Assembly (NCBI GenBank): GCA_016800925.1
Contig: JABCPU010001077.1
Span: 1-16,877 of the forward strand
DNA length: 16,877 bases
Source of the DNA: Suillus spraguei
Lineage: Eukaryota; Basidiomycota; Agaricomycetes; Boletales; Suillaceae
Direction: 5' to 3'
This document shows positions 8,353 to 15,913 of this stretch, piece by piece. Positions within the stretch are counted from its first letter, which is position 1, and the number at the start of each line of letters is the position of its first letter. The notes beneath the pieces are model-generated. The model did no database searches and was not told the DNA's origin. It was given only the letters and a program-made list of their open reading frames with translations. A program made the position numbers and the translations under genes.

Positions 8353-9040
8353 TGGTTGGGTACTATAACTGTCTGTGGTTCCCATGCGCTGAATTGTGTT
8401 TGGATAATCACCGAGGGCATGATATTTGTATGTCTGAAGGTTGAGTGACTTTCACTTCACTCCAGCAGACCTTGCTAGAGTAGTCTGAGGTACTTAGCAG
8501 CAAGTGCAGCCTCATGGCGGCCATGAGCTCACCTCCAGTTAAGATCATTGACCACTGATCCTCCCACAGTGAATAGGATTCTCATCAGATGTGTGAAGAT
8601 GGCCTTCCAGACCCTGAGTTCAAACTCATGCAGTAAGTCCACAATGAACAGTGTGAACAAGTTGAATAAAAACTTGAGAAAAAGCACTCTGAAAAAGCAT
8701 TCTGAGGGTGATATGGACTAAACATATGACAAGCAGTAAGGGAAAGGCTCACTCGCATTGGAACAAGTGATTGTGGGCCCAAGATATTTTGATATGCTTC
8801 CCTTTGATTCATGCTCCCTTCTGAAAAATCAGCTGCTGGGCTCCTTCAATATTAAAACGGTGAGCTTGATTGTCAATGCGTGTCATTGTTTCATGATGCT
8901 TCATGTCCAGCTTGGTTCCCATCTTTGGGACATTGTCATATACCGTACATTCAGGTCTAGATCAAATCCAATCCATGGACATCCAGACACCCAACCTACA
9001 CATATCTGATCCACCCATCCACTCCAATCCATATCCATCC

Positions 9041-9091
9041 GTGTCCATATCTGATCTGTGTCCATATCCGATCCGAGTTCATATCCGAACT
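9041..9091 (+). repeat. Three 17-bp tandem repeats
   Basis: GTGTCCATATCTGATCT, GTGTCCATATCCGATCC and GAGTTCATATCCGAACT follow one another at exact 17-bp spacing. They lie just upstream of the LTR-like unit and just beyond the point where the transposase relic is broken. Confidence 0.75.
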
Positions 9092-9324
9092 ATTCCTGCG
9101 CACCTGCGCATTACCCCTTTTAGAATATACCTGTGTCTCCGGCTTCTGGGTATCTCTGTGCTTCTGGTTCTCGGTGATCTCTGCCTCCGTCTTGATAAGT
9201 ATTTCGTATGAGCTTCATCTCCGAGTTCATAGCCTTATGTTCCGCTGTACTTACTAATGTGTTTCCGTATGTTTCAGACATAGCCTCGGACTATCCGTAC
9301 TTACCCTCCGGCATGCTCCTACAG

Positions 9325-9332
9325 TATATAAA
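9325..9332 (+). promoter_or_regulatory. TATA box of LTR-like unit B
   Basis: TATATAAA within CAGTATATAAACTTGTAG. The same context, CAGTATATAAAC...CTTGTAG, recurs at 10432. Confidence 0.6.
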
Positions 9333-9722
9333 CTTGTAGTACAACTCCTACAGACCTTAGTCTGATTCATTGTTCCTACTTCTGTATATTCCTTTGATTA
9401 CTCTGTATCCTGTTATCATGTCTATATAACTCCGTTTCCATTCTTGCACTTGGGCTCCAGCCCTTGTAAAGCTTCCGACTCAGGCCTATGGGATCACTCC
9501 CTAGGCCGGAGCTTTGATCCTATGTCCTATAATCTTTTCGGACTTCGTCCATCTCCGTCTATCATCTGTTTCACCTCCGACTCTACCTTTGGTAGTCTTA
9601 TACTGTCTTTTTCTATTCCGGACCTTGTCCGGAGTAGTCTATACTATCTCTACACCATATCCGGACCTACTCCTCTCTAGTAGCCAACACTTCCCCTAAG
9701 ATCCACAGAGCTATGCTCATCC

Positions 9723-9867
9723 GATCATCTGATCATCTGATCATCCGCTCCTCCGCTTCTCCACTCCTCCGCTCCTCCGCTTCTCCGCTTCTCTGCTTCT
9801 CTGCTTCTCTGCTTCTCCGCTCCTCCGCTCCTCTGCTCCTCTGCTCCTCTGCTCCTTCGCTCCTCCG
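9723..9867 (+). repeat. 8-bp minisatellite, 18 units
   Basis: The register is unbroken for 18 units. It starts with two GATCATCT and one GATCATCC and continues as about 15 pyrimidine-rich variants such as GCTCCTCC, GCTTCTCC and GCTTCTCT. Because 8 is not a multiple of 3, all frames are open and encode Ser/Leu/Pro-rich text. The apparent reading frames here on both strands are therefore artefacts. Confidence 0.9.
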
Positions 9868-10329
9868 AGCTCCGGACCTTCGGACCCCTAGTCCTCCGGA
9901 TCCATCCTATCCTATCCTCTGACATCTATGGATCATCTTTCCCTCCGGAGCTCTGCTCCTATCCTGCCCTGGACTTTGTCCAGCAGTCCATCCTTCATCT
10001 CTTCTACTTGGAGCTTGTTCCAGTAGTGTTACCATTACTCCCTACCTTCCGGAAATAGTTCCGGCGCATTCCCGCGCTCATCCGGAAGTCCATCGGACTT
10101 CTGTTCGAGCTATCCTGCCTTAAAGTTCGTCCAGACCCTCCATCCGGACTTCACCAGAACTCTCCCTTGGACTTCATCCGAAATTAAGGGCACATACTTG
10201 GGTAAGGGGCACAGCATACAAGCTGAGGCCAAGCCCCTTTGACTTTACAACCCTCCAATACAACCCCATGTAAGACCAGGACTTCTTACTAATCTCCAGT
10301 TTTGCATGGTCGTAACACATTTCCAATTT

Positions 10330-10851
10330 GTGCTTACTGATCCGCTGTGCATTAACTAATAGACTTCCATTATACATTGTACATAGACCTCGGTCCCGGA
10401 CTTGTTGATTATCCATACTAGATACTTACAGTATATAAACCACTTGTAGATCTCCGTAGAATCTTAGTTTGAATATCATCTTAGATTCTGCTCATTCTGT
10501 TTCCTCCGGACTTGAGTCACTTTCTGCTCTAAGTCATCTTCCAAGACTTGGGATTGATTTCTTTAGTCTATATCTCCAACTCTATCTTCGGATAGTCTAC
10601 CTCTGTTAGTTTCTAGTTAGGAACTCATTCTGAAGCTAGCCTTAATCCTTGTTCCATCCCTATGCTCCAGATAACCTTTGGACGTACCATATCCGATACC
10701 TTCAAACGTCCAGATCCGTCATGCAACTCCTTCCGGATCTTCAAATGTATACCTACTCTCTGAAATAAGGGGCATTACTCGCAAGGGGCACAGTGCACGA
10801 ACTGAGGCCAAAGCCCTTCGGACCTTTCACCCTTTGAGTACGGTCATAACA
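10330..10851 (+). repeat. LTR-like unit C, about 520 bp, probably the most complete copy
   Basis: Runs from GTGCTTACTGATCCGCTG through TATATAAA (10432-10439), a CTATC-TTCG-GATAG hairpin (10582-10595) and the end module GAAATAAGGGGC...GGTCATAACA (10762-10851). At 10852 the minus-strand transposase text (SLWPF) starts immediately, so 10851 is a sharp edge. No flanking 5-bp duplication is evident, possibly because unit B adjoins it. Confidence 0.6.
10432..10439 (+). promoter_or_regulatory. TATA box of LTR-like unit C
   Basis: TATATAAA, about 100 bp from the start of the unit and followed by CTTGTAG, as in unit B. Confidence 0.6.
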
Positions 10852-11430
10852 AATGGCCATAGTGACACATCACTGAAACTAGCCAGGTGCGTTGCATCAG
10901 ACCACATCATTAACAAAGCCACAACATGCTCAAGATTGTCACCGGCTTCACGAGGAAGAGAATTAACCTCAGCATAGGACTCTAACATTGCAGCAGATGA
11001 ATAGGATTCAGAAAAAACCTTGATGCTGCGTCCATTAGAGGTCTCTCACATTTGCTGAAAGGGGGTCATATGGAAGGTAGATGACACGCTGTCTTCAAAA
11101 ACTGAGGGAATGATGTTGGTTAGCGATCAGTGATGCACTCCCTTGATTTCAAGCTGAGGGACATCTGCTTCAGAGGGCCATTTTCTCTTCTCTTTTGGTA
11201 GAGGTATCTTGACTGATGACTCCTGCCAGCCATTGTCTGCATGGAAGGGATTTGTGGTATCTGCAAGGTAGTATTCAAGGAGCTTCTTCTCACATGGGAT
11301 GTTGAATATCCTCGCATCCTGTCTTTGATACTGGTTGTCATCAAGGAATGTCATGAGTCGGCGAGTCTCTGTGGTTGACTTGGCGGTTGAGCCAGAGAAA
11401 TGCCAACACATCATCAGTCCCACTGTTGGA
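10852..11430 (-). pseudogene. Plavaka/CACTA-like transposase relic, N-terminal block
   Basis: Minus-strand reading, high to low: CWHFSGSTAKSTTETRRLM, FLDDNQYQRQDARIFNIP, then PFHADNGWQESSVKIPLP, EADVPQLEIKGVHH (open 11127-11423). After a frameshift near 11125 come SLTNIIPSVFEDSV, HMTPFQQM, an in-frame TGA, RSIKVFSESYSS, LESYAEVNSLPREAG and MMWSDATHLASFSDVSLWP. The Asp of WSDATHL (10896-10898) matches what I remember as the first catalytic Asp of this family. The text stops at 10852, exactly at the LTR edge. Roughly 100 or more residues expected between SLWP and VPKMG are absent, so DNA was lost when the LTR units arrived or later. Cut-and-paste transposition is the expected role of the family. 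Confidence 0.72.
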
Positions 11431-11541
11431 CAGCTCTACCTCATTGGAGTCAGTTGTAGTTTTACCCCCGAAGAAGATCTCAAAGAAAGTTGCTAGGCCA
11501 AAGAAAAGGTGCTGTTTGTCAGTTGATGATGACACAGGGAT

Positions 11542-11593
11542 GTAAGTAAATTTTTCTTCAGTTTCTCAAGCTACCATTGCTCACTGGCTATAG
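11542..11593 (+). other. Intron 1 of the DUF6698-like gene
   Basis: GTAAGTAAAT...GGCTATAG, 52 bp. Splicing keeps the frame from DDDTG into PEKKELK. Confidence 0.65.
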
Positions 11594-11805
11594 ACCAGAG
11601 AAAAAAGAATTAAAATCAGATCTACATGAAGAATACCTTACAGCTGCACGCTGCATCACCTGATACATTGACATATTCTGTAAAATCGACAAGGTACTTA
11701 ACATTAGGACCTTACTGAAGCAGAGCAAACTCACTGATTTGGGAGACCTATCTGAGGACGACAATGATGCTGCTCATTGAGAGAAACAATTATCAAAATT
11801 GTATG

Positions 11806-11852
11806 GTTAAGTATCCTACTAACACTAATAAATTAAAATTTACCTCCTATAG
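11806..11852 (+). other. Intron 2 of the DUF6698-like gene
   Basis: GTTAAGT donor, CTAAC branch site, CCTATAG acceptor, 47 bp. The flanking frame is off by one base, consistent with a nearby indel. Confidence 0.55.
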
Positions 11853-11984
11853 ATCTCAGAAAACACGTGCTAGGTACCAGCATAACTACAAATGCATACT
11901 AGAGCTTGCACCAGGCTTGAAGCCTCTCATAGCTGACTCAAAGGACCTGAAGAAAGTGTCGCAACTCAGGAAGATTATTGAAAG

Positions 11985-12037
11985 GTGAGTATATGTGCAT
12001 ATATGCGCATGCTGATGTGTTCTAATGTTTATTATAG
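11985..12037 (+). other. Intron 3 of the DUF6698-like gene
   Basis: GTGAGTATAT donor, TCTAATG branch-like site, TTATAG acceptor, 53 bp. The frame on the far side (MESTISG, SDDSTHL) is again shifted by an indel. Confidence 0.55.
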
Positions 12038-12189
12038 ATGGAGTCCACTATATCAGGCACTCATTCAGATGATTCAACACATCTGAAGATCCAGATTGCT
12101 AAATATATTGCTGTGGATCCAGCAACAACCCCTGTATCTCTGCCTATTGACAATGGCAGTGGCCGAAAAAACACACATGGGCATGAACT

Positions 12190-12790
12190 GTAAGGCTGTC
12201 AGTGAGTTTGATAGGGAATTGTGATGATATGAGAGTGAGTAGATGCAAGTGTTTCTAGATCGATTATAATATTGAGACAAGGATCCGTTTTGTCATAGGT
12301 AGCTGAGCACTGAACAAGACTTTTTGAGACAGGTGATGGAACAGGATATCTTAAGAGCTTTCTCTAAGGTGCTTTTGAGCGGGGATCTTCCAAGGTAGAA
12401 TTTGCTGTAGATACCAGAGTGTACACAGCTAGATATACAGAAAATGATAAGGTCTTGTCGTGGTTGCACCACAGAAAATAAAAGGGCATGAAGATCAAGT
12501 GCGTAGTTTTTTGACAGTGGCGAGGAAAACAGTGTCAGTAACGAGGGAAGAGGACTGAATGTAGAAAGAGATAACAAGTTATATAGTGATAGGGACAGAA
12601 AACATGTGGGTTGAAGACAGCAGTGAAGTAAGGAAAGAAAAGAAGAAAGTTTGTATCTGCGTGACTTTTGGATGCGATGTGTGACACTGATTGCATCCTT
12701 AGGTCACATGGACGGTCTCAAATGCATTGAGCATTTAAGGTTTTTCTCTGAAGCCTTGGTCTGGGCGTAGAGGATATGTAATCATTACAG
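12190..12790 (+). other. Oversized intron of the DUF6698-like gene, about 600 bp, probably carrying an insertion
   Basis: The exon text stops at GHEL with GTAAGG at 12190 and resumes at NHPVLA right after ATTACAG at 12784-12790. The other introns of this gene are about 50 bp, so about 550 bp looks foreign. On the minus strand the segment has a TATA-like CTATATAAC near 12580-12588 and an ATG at 12489, opening a 41-codon frame (starts MPFYFLWCNHDK). No terminal repeats or target duplication were found and the inserted piece is unidentified. Confidence 0.45.
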
Positions 12791-13059
12791 AACCACCCTG
12801 TTCTGGCCTGTTTGCTCTGTCCTATCAGTGAGATTGAAAGGTTCGAAGAGGACCCAAAAGAGTGGGGTTCATTTGTTTATGCCATCATTGGCATTGGCAT
12901 TGACTTTACATTAGAACAATCAAACACCTGCAAGATGGTGGAATTGAATTGACAGCAGACACATTTCCAGCCTTTCTTTGGAAAGGTGATCCTTTTGAGT
13001 CTGACTACAACCCAGATGATATGATGCATGGCTTTCTGGAAGGCTTCACCCTCAAACAG

Positions 13060-13108
13060 GTGGGTCTCATCATCACTCACCCCTTCATTTGTCTCACCAT
13101 ATTTTTAG
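13060..13108 (+). other. Intron of the DUF6698-like gene
   Basis: GTGGGTCTCA...ATTTTTAG, 49 bp. It joins GFTLKQ to TMRHIFTGP in phase. Unspliced, the frame stays open, which could mislead gene prediction. Confidence 0.7.
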
Positions 13109-13240
13109 ACAATGCGGCACATATTTACTGGACCTTCTACCACTTTGGGAAGCCAATCACATGGGACATGACCCTGCAATGCTGTCTTGCATGATATGAC
13201 CACTGTTGAAGCTGCACACATAGTGTATGGCTGTGTACAA

Positions 13241-13287
13241 GTTGGTTTTCATTATCCTTGCCTGTAGCTTATGCTGAACCCTCATAG
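13241..13287 (+). other. Intron of the DUF6698-like gene
   Basis: GTTGGTTTTC...CCTCATAG, 47 bp. It joins VYGCVQ to VRFGL in phase. A GCTTATGCTGAACC stretch before the acceptor is a plausible branch region. Confidence 0.6.
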
Positions 13288-13430
13288 GTTCGGTTTGGAC
13301 TCAGTGCACAAAATATTTGGACGGAGGAAGATGGTGACTTCAAGTATCACAATTTCTACTGTAACAATGTCAAGTTTATTGTAGACTTGCCTGATGATGA
13401 TAGGGAAAAATTATTCAAAGAGTGGAATAT

Positions 13431-13479
13431 GTAAGGCACAATTTTCATTTTTTTCATTGTGCTAACATTACATTAATAG
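13431..13479 (+). other. Intron of the DUF6698-like gene
   Basis: GTAAGGCACA donor, GCTAACATT branch site, TTAATAG acceptor, 49 bp. It joins KEWN to KLFNNEDGHD through a codon split AT|G. Confidence 0.7.
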
Positions 13480-14068
13480 GAAACTGTTCAACAATGAGGA
13501 CGGACATGATGTGGCAAGAGATGATGTTGATGAGTCTATGCTCTCCAGTACTCATGAGGGTGGCAGTGACCTGGCTTGCCTGCGCACACAAATGGCAGCC
13601 CATAATGCTGCAGTGAAGGCCAGCTCTACAGACTTGGAACGTCCAGCTGTACCTCCTACAGTAGCTCATCCAGCATCTGCTCAGGAGCATTCTCCTCCAA
13701 GGACACCTCTGCCTTCTTCACCAGCTTGCATCATATCAACCCCACATCCTGTTTTACACCCACGCCCTGTTCCACGTCCTATAAAGACACCAGCACATTT
13801 ATTGGCTGCTCCAGAGGCCTCATCAGCACTTCGCCCACAGACACCATTGGCATCTTCATCAGCATGCAACATCCTAGCATCTTCACCAGCCAAGACCATG
13901 TTGGACTCGCAAGCTGATGGCAGCACATCTGATAGTGAATTAACGGAAACTGATGAGGAAGAACCCCAATGAAAGTGGAAGGCACCAGCCAAATGCAAGG
14001 GGAAATCCAAGGCAGTCACTCCTGCCAGGAAAACCCCTGCTAGATCAATGAAGAAACAGAATAAATAA

Positions 14069-14640
14069 CCACTGCTTTCATGTCCAGAACAATTCAGTTG
14101 TACTTTTTTCCCCTGTTGCTATCCATTGATCTTTCGTCTCCATGATTCTCCAAGTTGCACTGCATGCACTATCCATGTCATCCATCTGACTTACAATACC
14201 TCAGTCACACTTTAATAACTTGTACTAGCTGGCAGACAATTAAATTTGTGTTACATCAGAACAAGAACAGAATGTCTGAATATCTCTGAGTAGCACTCAA
14301 TGTATGAAGAAGTCTGATTGACACAAAATGTATAAACCATTAGCGACAATGTTAAGCTCAACTGACATCATCACTAGCATTCCTAGGGATTGCCAGACCT
14401 AGCCAGGTTTGGGCTGACATTGCTGATATGTGTGATGTCCTAGCCATTGTCAGATACCACCTGTCATGAATTCCAAATACAAATCATTACTCTTTCCTCA
14501 ATTTCCCTAAAGTGTCTAAACCCAGCGCTAAGACAAACACAAACTCCATTGAAATCCCTATAACCGCTTCTATAACTGAACTTCCTGATGAAGATGAAGA
14601 GATCTTTTATGATGCTATCGGATAAGATAAGATAAGATAG
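14069..14640. other. Gene-poor stretch with a short coding-like tail next to the LTR
   Basis: 14069-14460 shows nothing recognisable. At 14470-14625 there is an open frame of 51 codons, without its own start, ending TELPDEDEEIFYDAIG and a TAA. It is followed by the purine-rich GATAAGATAAGATAAGATAG (14621-14640), which touches the LTR start. The arrangement resembles the end of a retrotransposon gene plus polypurine tract, but I cannot name the protein. Confidence 0.35.
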
Positions 14641-14937
14641 TGTCACGTGATCTTAGAACCTTCTAGAATATGATGTCATAACAATGTCACAATCATCACA
14701 TCATACAATTCTCATTTCTATTTTATGATTGGCTAGTAGTTTCAAACTCAGTTTATATCTCAGTTTCAATATGTGTATATAGTTAGCTAGTTTCGCTGTA
14801 GTAGTTCTTTAGTTCAAACCTCTTGTATCTACACTTGTAGCAATCCAAGATGTCCTTGCTCCTCTCTCTCTCTGGGACAACCTTAGTTTGAGTCCTAGTC
14901 TCTGCCCTAGCGTTAATTCATTTTGTGGGTTGTGACA
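14641..14937 (+). repeat. LTR of another gypsy-type element, 297 bp
   Basis: Begins TGTCACGTGATC and ends TTGTGACA, a perfect 6-bp terminal inverted repeat TGTCAC/GTGACA. A TATA-like TATATAG lies at 14776-14782. Downstream a long leader leads to a gag start, so it may be a 5' LTR. Upstream a purine-rich run and coding tail would equally suit a 3' LTR. No TGG-type primer binding site follows, so initiation may differ or the site is mutated. Confidence 0.65.
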
Positions 14938-15712
14938 TTAGGTTTGAACTTTAGGGGACTCTGACTCGCATACCGCTGCATACTTTTCTTTTGGATTCCT
15001 CTTCAATGATAGTACCGTTGTAGACAACTCTCAAAAGTCTCTTATCATTTTCTGTACGCGTCTGTAAAGGCACTTGCACTTGCAGGCTAGTACAAAACAT
15101 TTTGTCTTGCCCGACCCTAAAAAGTCGCGATCTTTCTTCTTCCCTTTGCTCATTTGAGCGCATTTCTACCAATAGTCTTTTGTAGTTAGTAGACCTCTAC
15201 CAGGCCCAGCCTTACATTGCTGCTGCTAGTAGACGGTGGACGAGCAACATTAGGTGTTCGATCCATGACCTCAGTGCTGGCCCAAGACCCTGCCTGCTGA
15301 GCTCTACGATAGTTTCCTTTTTACAATAGTTTTCTCTTCATACGATAGAAGGTCTAGTTTTCTTTGAAGTATTTAGTGGAATTGCCTCGTTGTCCAAGAT
15401 AGACTGGTCGCTTGTAAGCTTCGGCTGGAAGAGCACCATGTCCCTCGAGTTTTTCCCACTTGCAAGATCACAAAAACCTTTTACTATAGTTTTCTTAGTT
15501 AGTAAATAGGGAAGCGCCTAGTTGGGTTGACTAAAGAACTCTTTAGGACCTGAGTATGTGGTAGATCCGATCAGATATCGGGGACCGCTCAGTTTTCCAT
15601 TTACATACTTCTTTTCCCATCTCCTCTTCACCATCTTTCCTTTTCAGGTTGACCGTTACGACTAGTCAACCACAGACATCAGTAAATCGGGTTCCAGAAA
15701 ACAACTGGTACT
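14938..15712 (+). other. Leader between LTR and gag, no gene
   Basis: About 775 bp without a coding frame. It contains repeated ATAGTTTTCT-type words (about 15310-15360 and 15485-15495) and a pyrimidine-rich run before the gag ATG. Its position fits the untranslated leader of a gypsy element. A GTTCGATCC word at about 15258 resembles a tRNA B box, but no tRNA can be folded around it. Confidence 0.45.
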
Positions 15713-15913
15713 ATGTCTGCTCCCGCCACTACCATTCACAATGAACAAGCCTTGGCTGAGTATATCGCAAATGCTATCAATGTTGCGATTGCTTCAGTCC
15801 AAGAGCAAGTCCAAAGGCTCAGAAATATGAATGATGTCTTACAAGACCAGAACGAAAAACTCCACGAAGAACTTTGTCAATATAGGGAAAGAATTGATGA
15901 ACTACATACATAA
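15713..15913 (+). pseudogene. gypsy gag, N-terminal fragment
   Basis: Begins MSAPATTIHNEQALAEYI and continues as a charged amphipathic helix (VQEQVQRLRNMNDVLQDQN, ELCQYRERIDEL), 66 codons to a TAA at 15911-15913. A short Ala/Thr start followed by a coiled coil is what I remember for the beginning of Gag in fungal Ty3/gypsy elements, where it forms the virus-like particle. The rest of Gag, including any zinc knuckle, is missing, because from about 15914 the sequence is the reverse strand of a reverse transcriptase. Gag normally has several hundred residues, so this is a fragment cut by a rearrangement. Confidence 0.6.

Larger units (their letters stand above)
7833..8960 (-). pseudogene. Plavaka/CACTA-like transposase relic, C-terminal block
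   Basis: Minus-strand reading, high to low: VPKMGTKLDMKHHETMTR (about 8860-8930), ILGPQSLVPM, then FTLFIVDLLHEFELRVWKAIFTHL (about 8600-8660). The Asp of VDLLHEFEL sits where CACTA-type transposases have a catalytic Asp, as I remember the family. Much of the middle is deleted (an AAKYLRLL remnant near 8490 remains). Next is LQTYKYHALGDYPNTI, GTTDSYSTQP and a clean 50-bp intron (8303-8352, GTAAGT...CTAG). After an in-frame TGA and a frameshift come EVVERFCEKVIAAC, HYYIAKNSRGHDLMSW, a second intron (7974-8026), then FIPQLKDHLLAWL and DGDKHDFSNDNH, with a stop at 7833-7835. These motifs occur together in large basidiomycete transposon proteins; the exact family name is uncertain. Its missing N-terminal part lies beyond the LTR cluster. 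Confidence 0.7.
9229..10317 (+). repeat. LTR-like unit B, expanded and hairpin-rich
   Basis: Its beginning (CCGCTGTACTTACTAATG...GACATAGCCTCGG, about 9240-9292) matches the start of the unit at 10330. It has TATATAAACTTGTAG at 9325, a long middle with repeated GGAC...GTCC stem-loops and a minisatellite. Its end module, GAAATTAAGG...AAGGGGCACAGC...GGTCGTAACA, spans 10180-10317. The module order start, TATA, hairpins, TAACA end is the same in the following unit. No internal retrotransposon genes are attached, so it is probably a solo LTR. Exact termini and target duplication could not be fixed. Confidence 0.55.
11424..14068 (+). pseudogene. DUF6698-like multi-exon gene, broken by stops
   Basis: Exon 1 (about 11424-11541) has a basic, NLS-like RPKKR and SVDDDTG. 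Later exons read EKKELKSDLHEEYLTAARC; TRARYQHNYKCILELAPGLK; SDDSTHLKIQIAKYIAVDP; NHPVLACLLCPISEIERF; GGIELTADTFPAFLWKGDP; MRHIFTGPST, NAVLHDMTTVEAAHIVYG; RFGLSAQNIWTEEDGDFKY; and a long Pro/Ala/Ser-rich tail. The order and motifs match what I remember of DUF6698, a family expanded in mushrooms with no known function. Introns at 11542-11593, 11806-11852, 11985-12037, 13060-13108, 13241-13287 and 13431-13479 are 47-53 bp with clean borders; another likely ends at 12914. Breaks are TGA at 11661, 11778, 13169 and 13970, small indels at some junctions and an oversized intron at 12190. After the TGA at 13970-13972 a basic tail stays open to TAA at 14066-14068. Confidence 0.65.

Noticed and set aside
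9713..9925. Two overlapping open frames (plus: Ser/Leu-rich; minus: Arg/Glu-rich) that look like repeat proteins
   Set aside because: They are produced by the 8-bp minisatellite, which leaves every frame open; no start context, domain or splice signal supports them.
9400..10800. Recurring CCGGA-type words suggested a CRISPR-like array
   Set aside because: Repeat units vary in length and spacing, there are no uniform spacers, and the genome is eukaryotic.
13454..14019. Cys/Met-rich and Gly/Ala-rich minus-strand frames
   Set aside because: They are shadows of the low-complexity Pro/Ala/Ser tail of the DUF6698-like gene.
15180..15300. Possible tRNA or SINE: GTTCGATCC word resembling a B box, with GGCCCAGC and GCTGGCCC on either side
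   Set aside because: The flanks do not pair as an acceptor stem, no D- or anticodon arm can be drawn, and no oligo-A or T tail follows.
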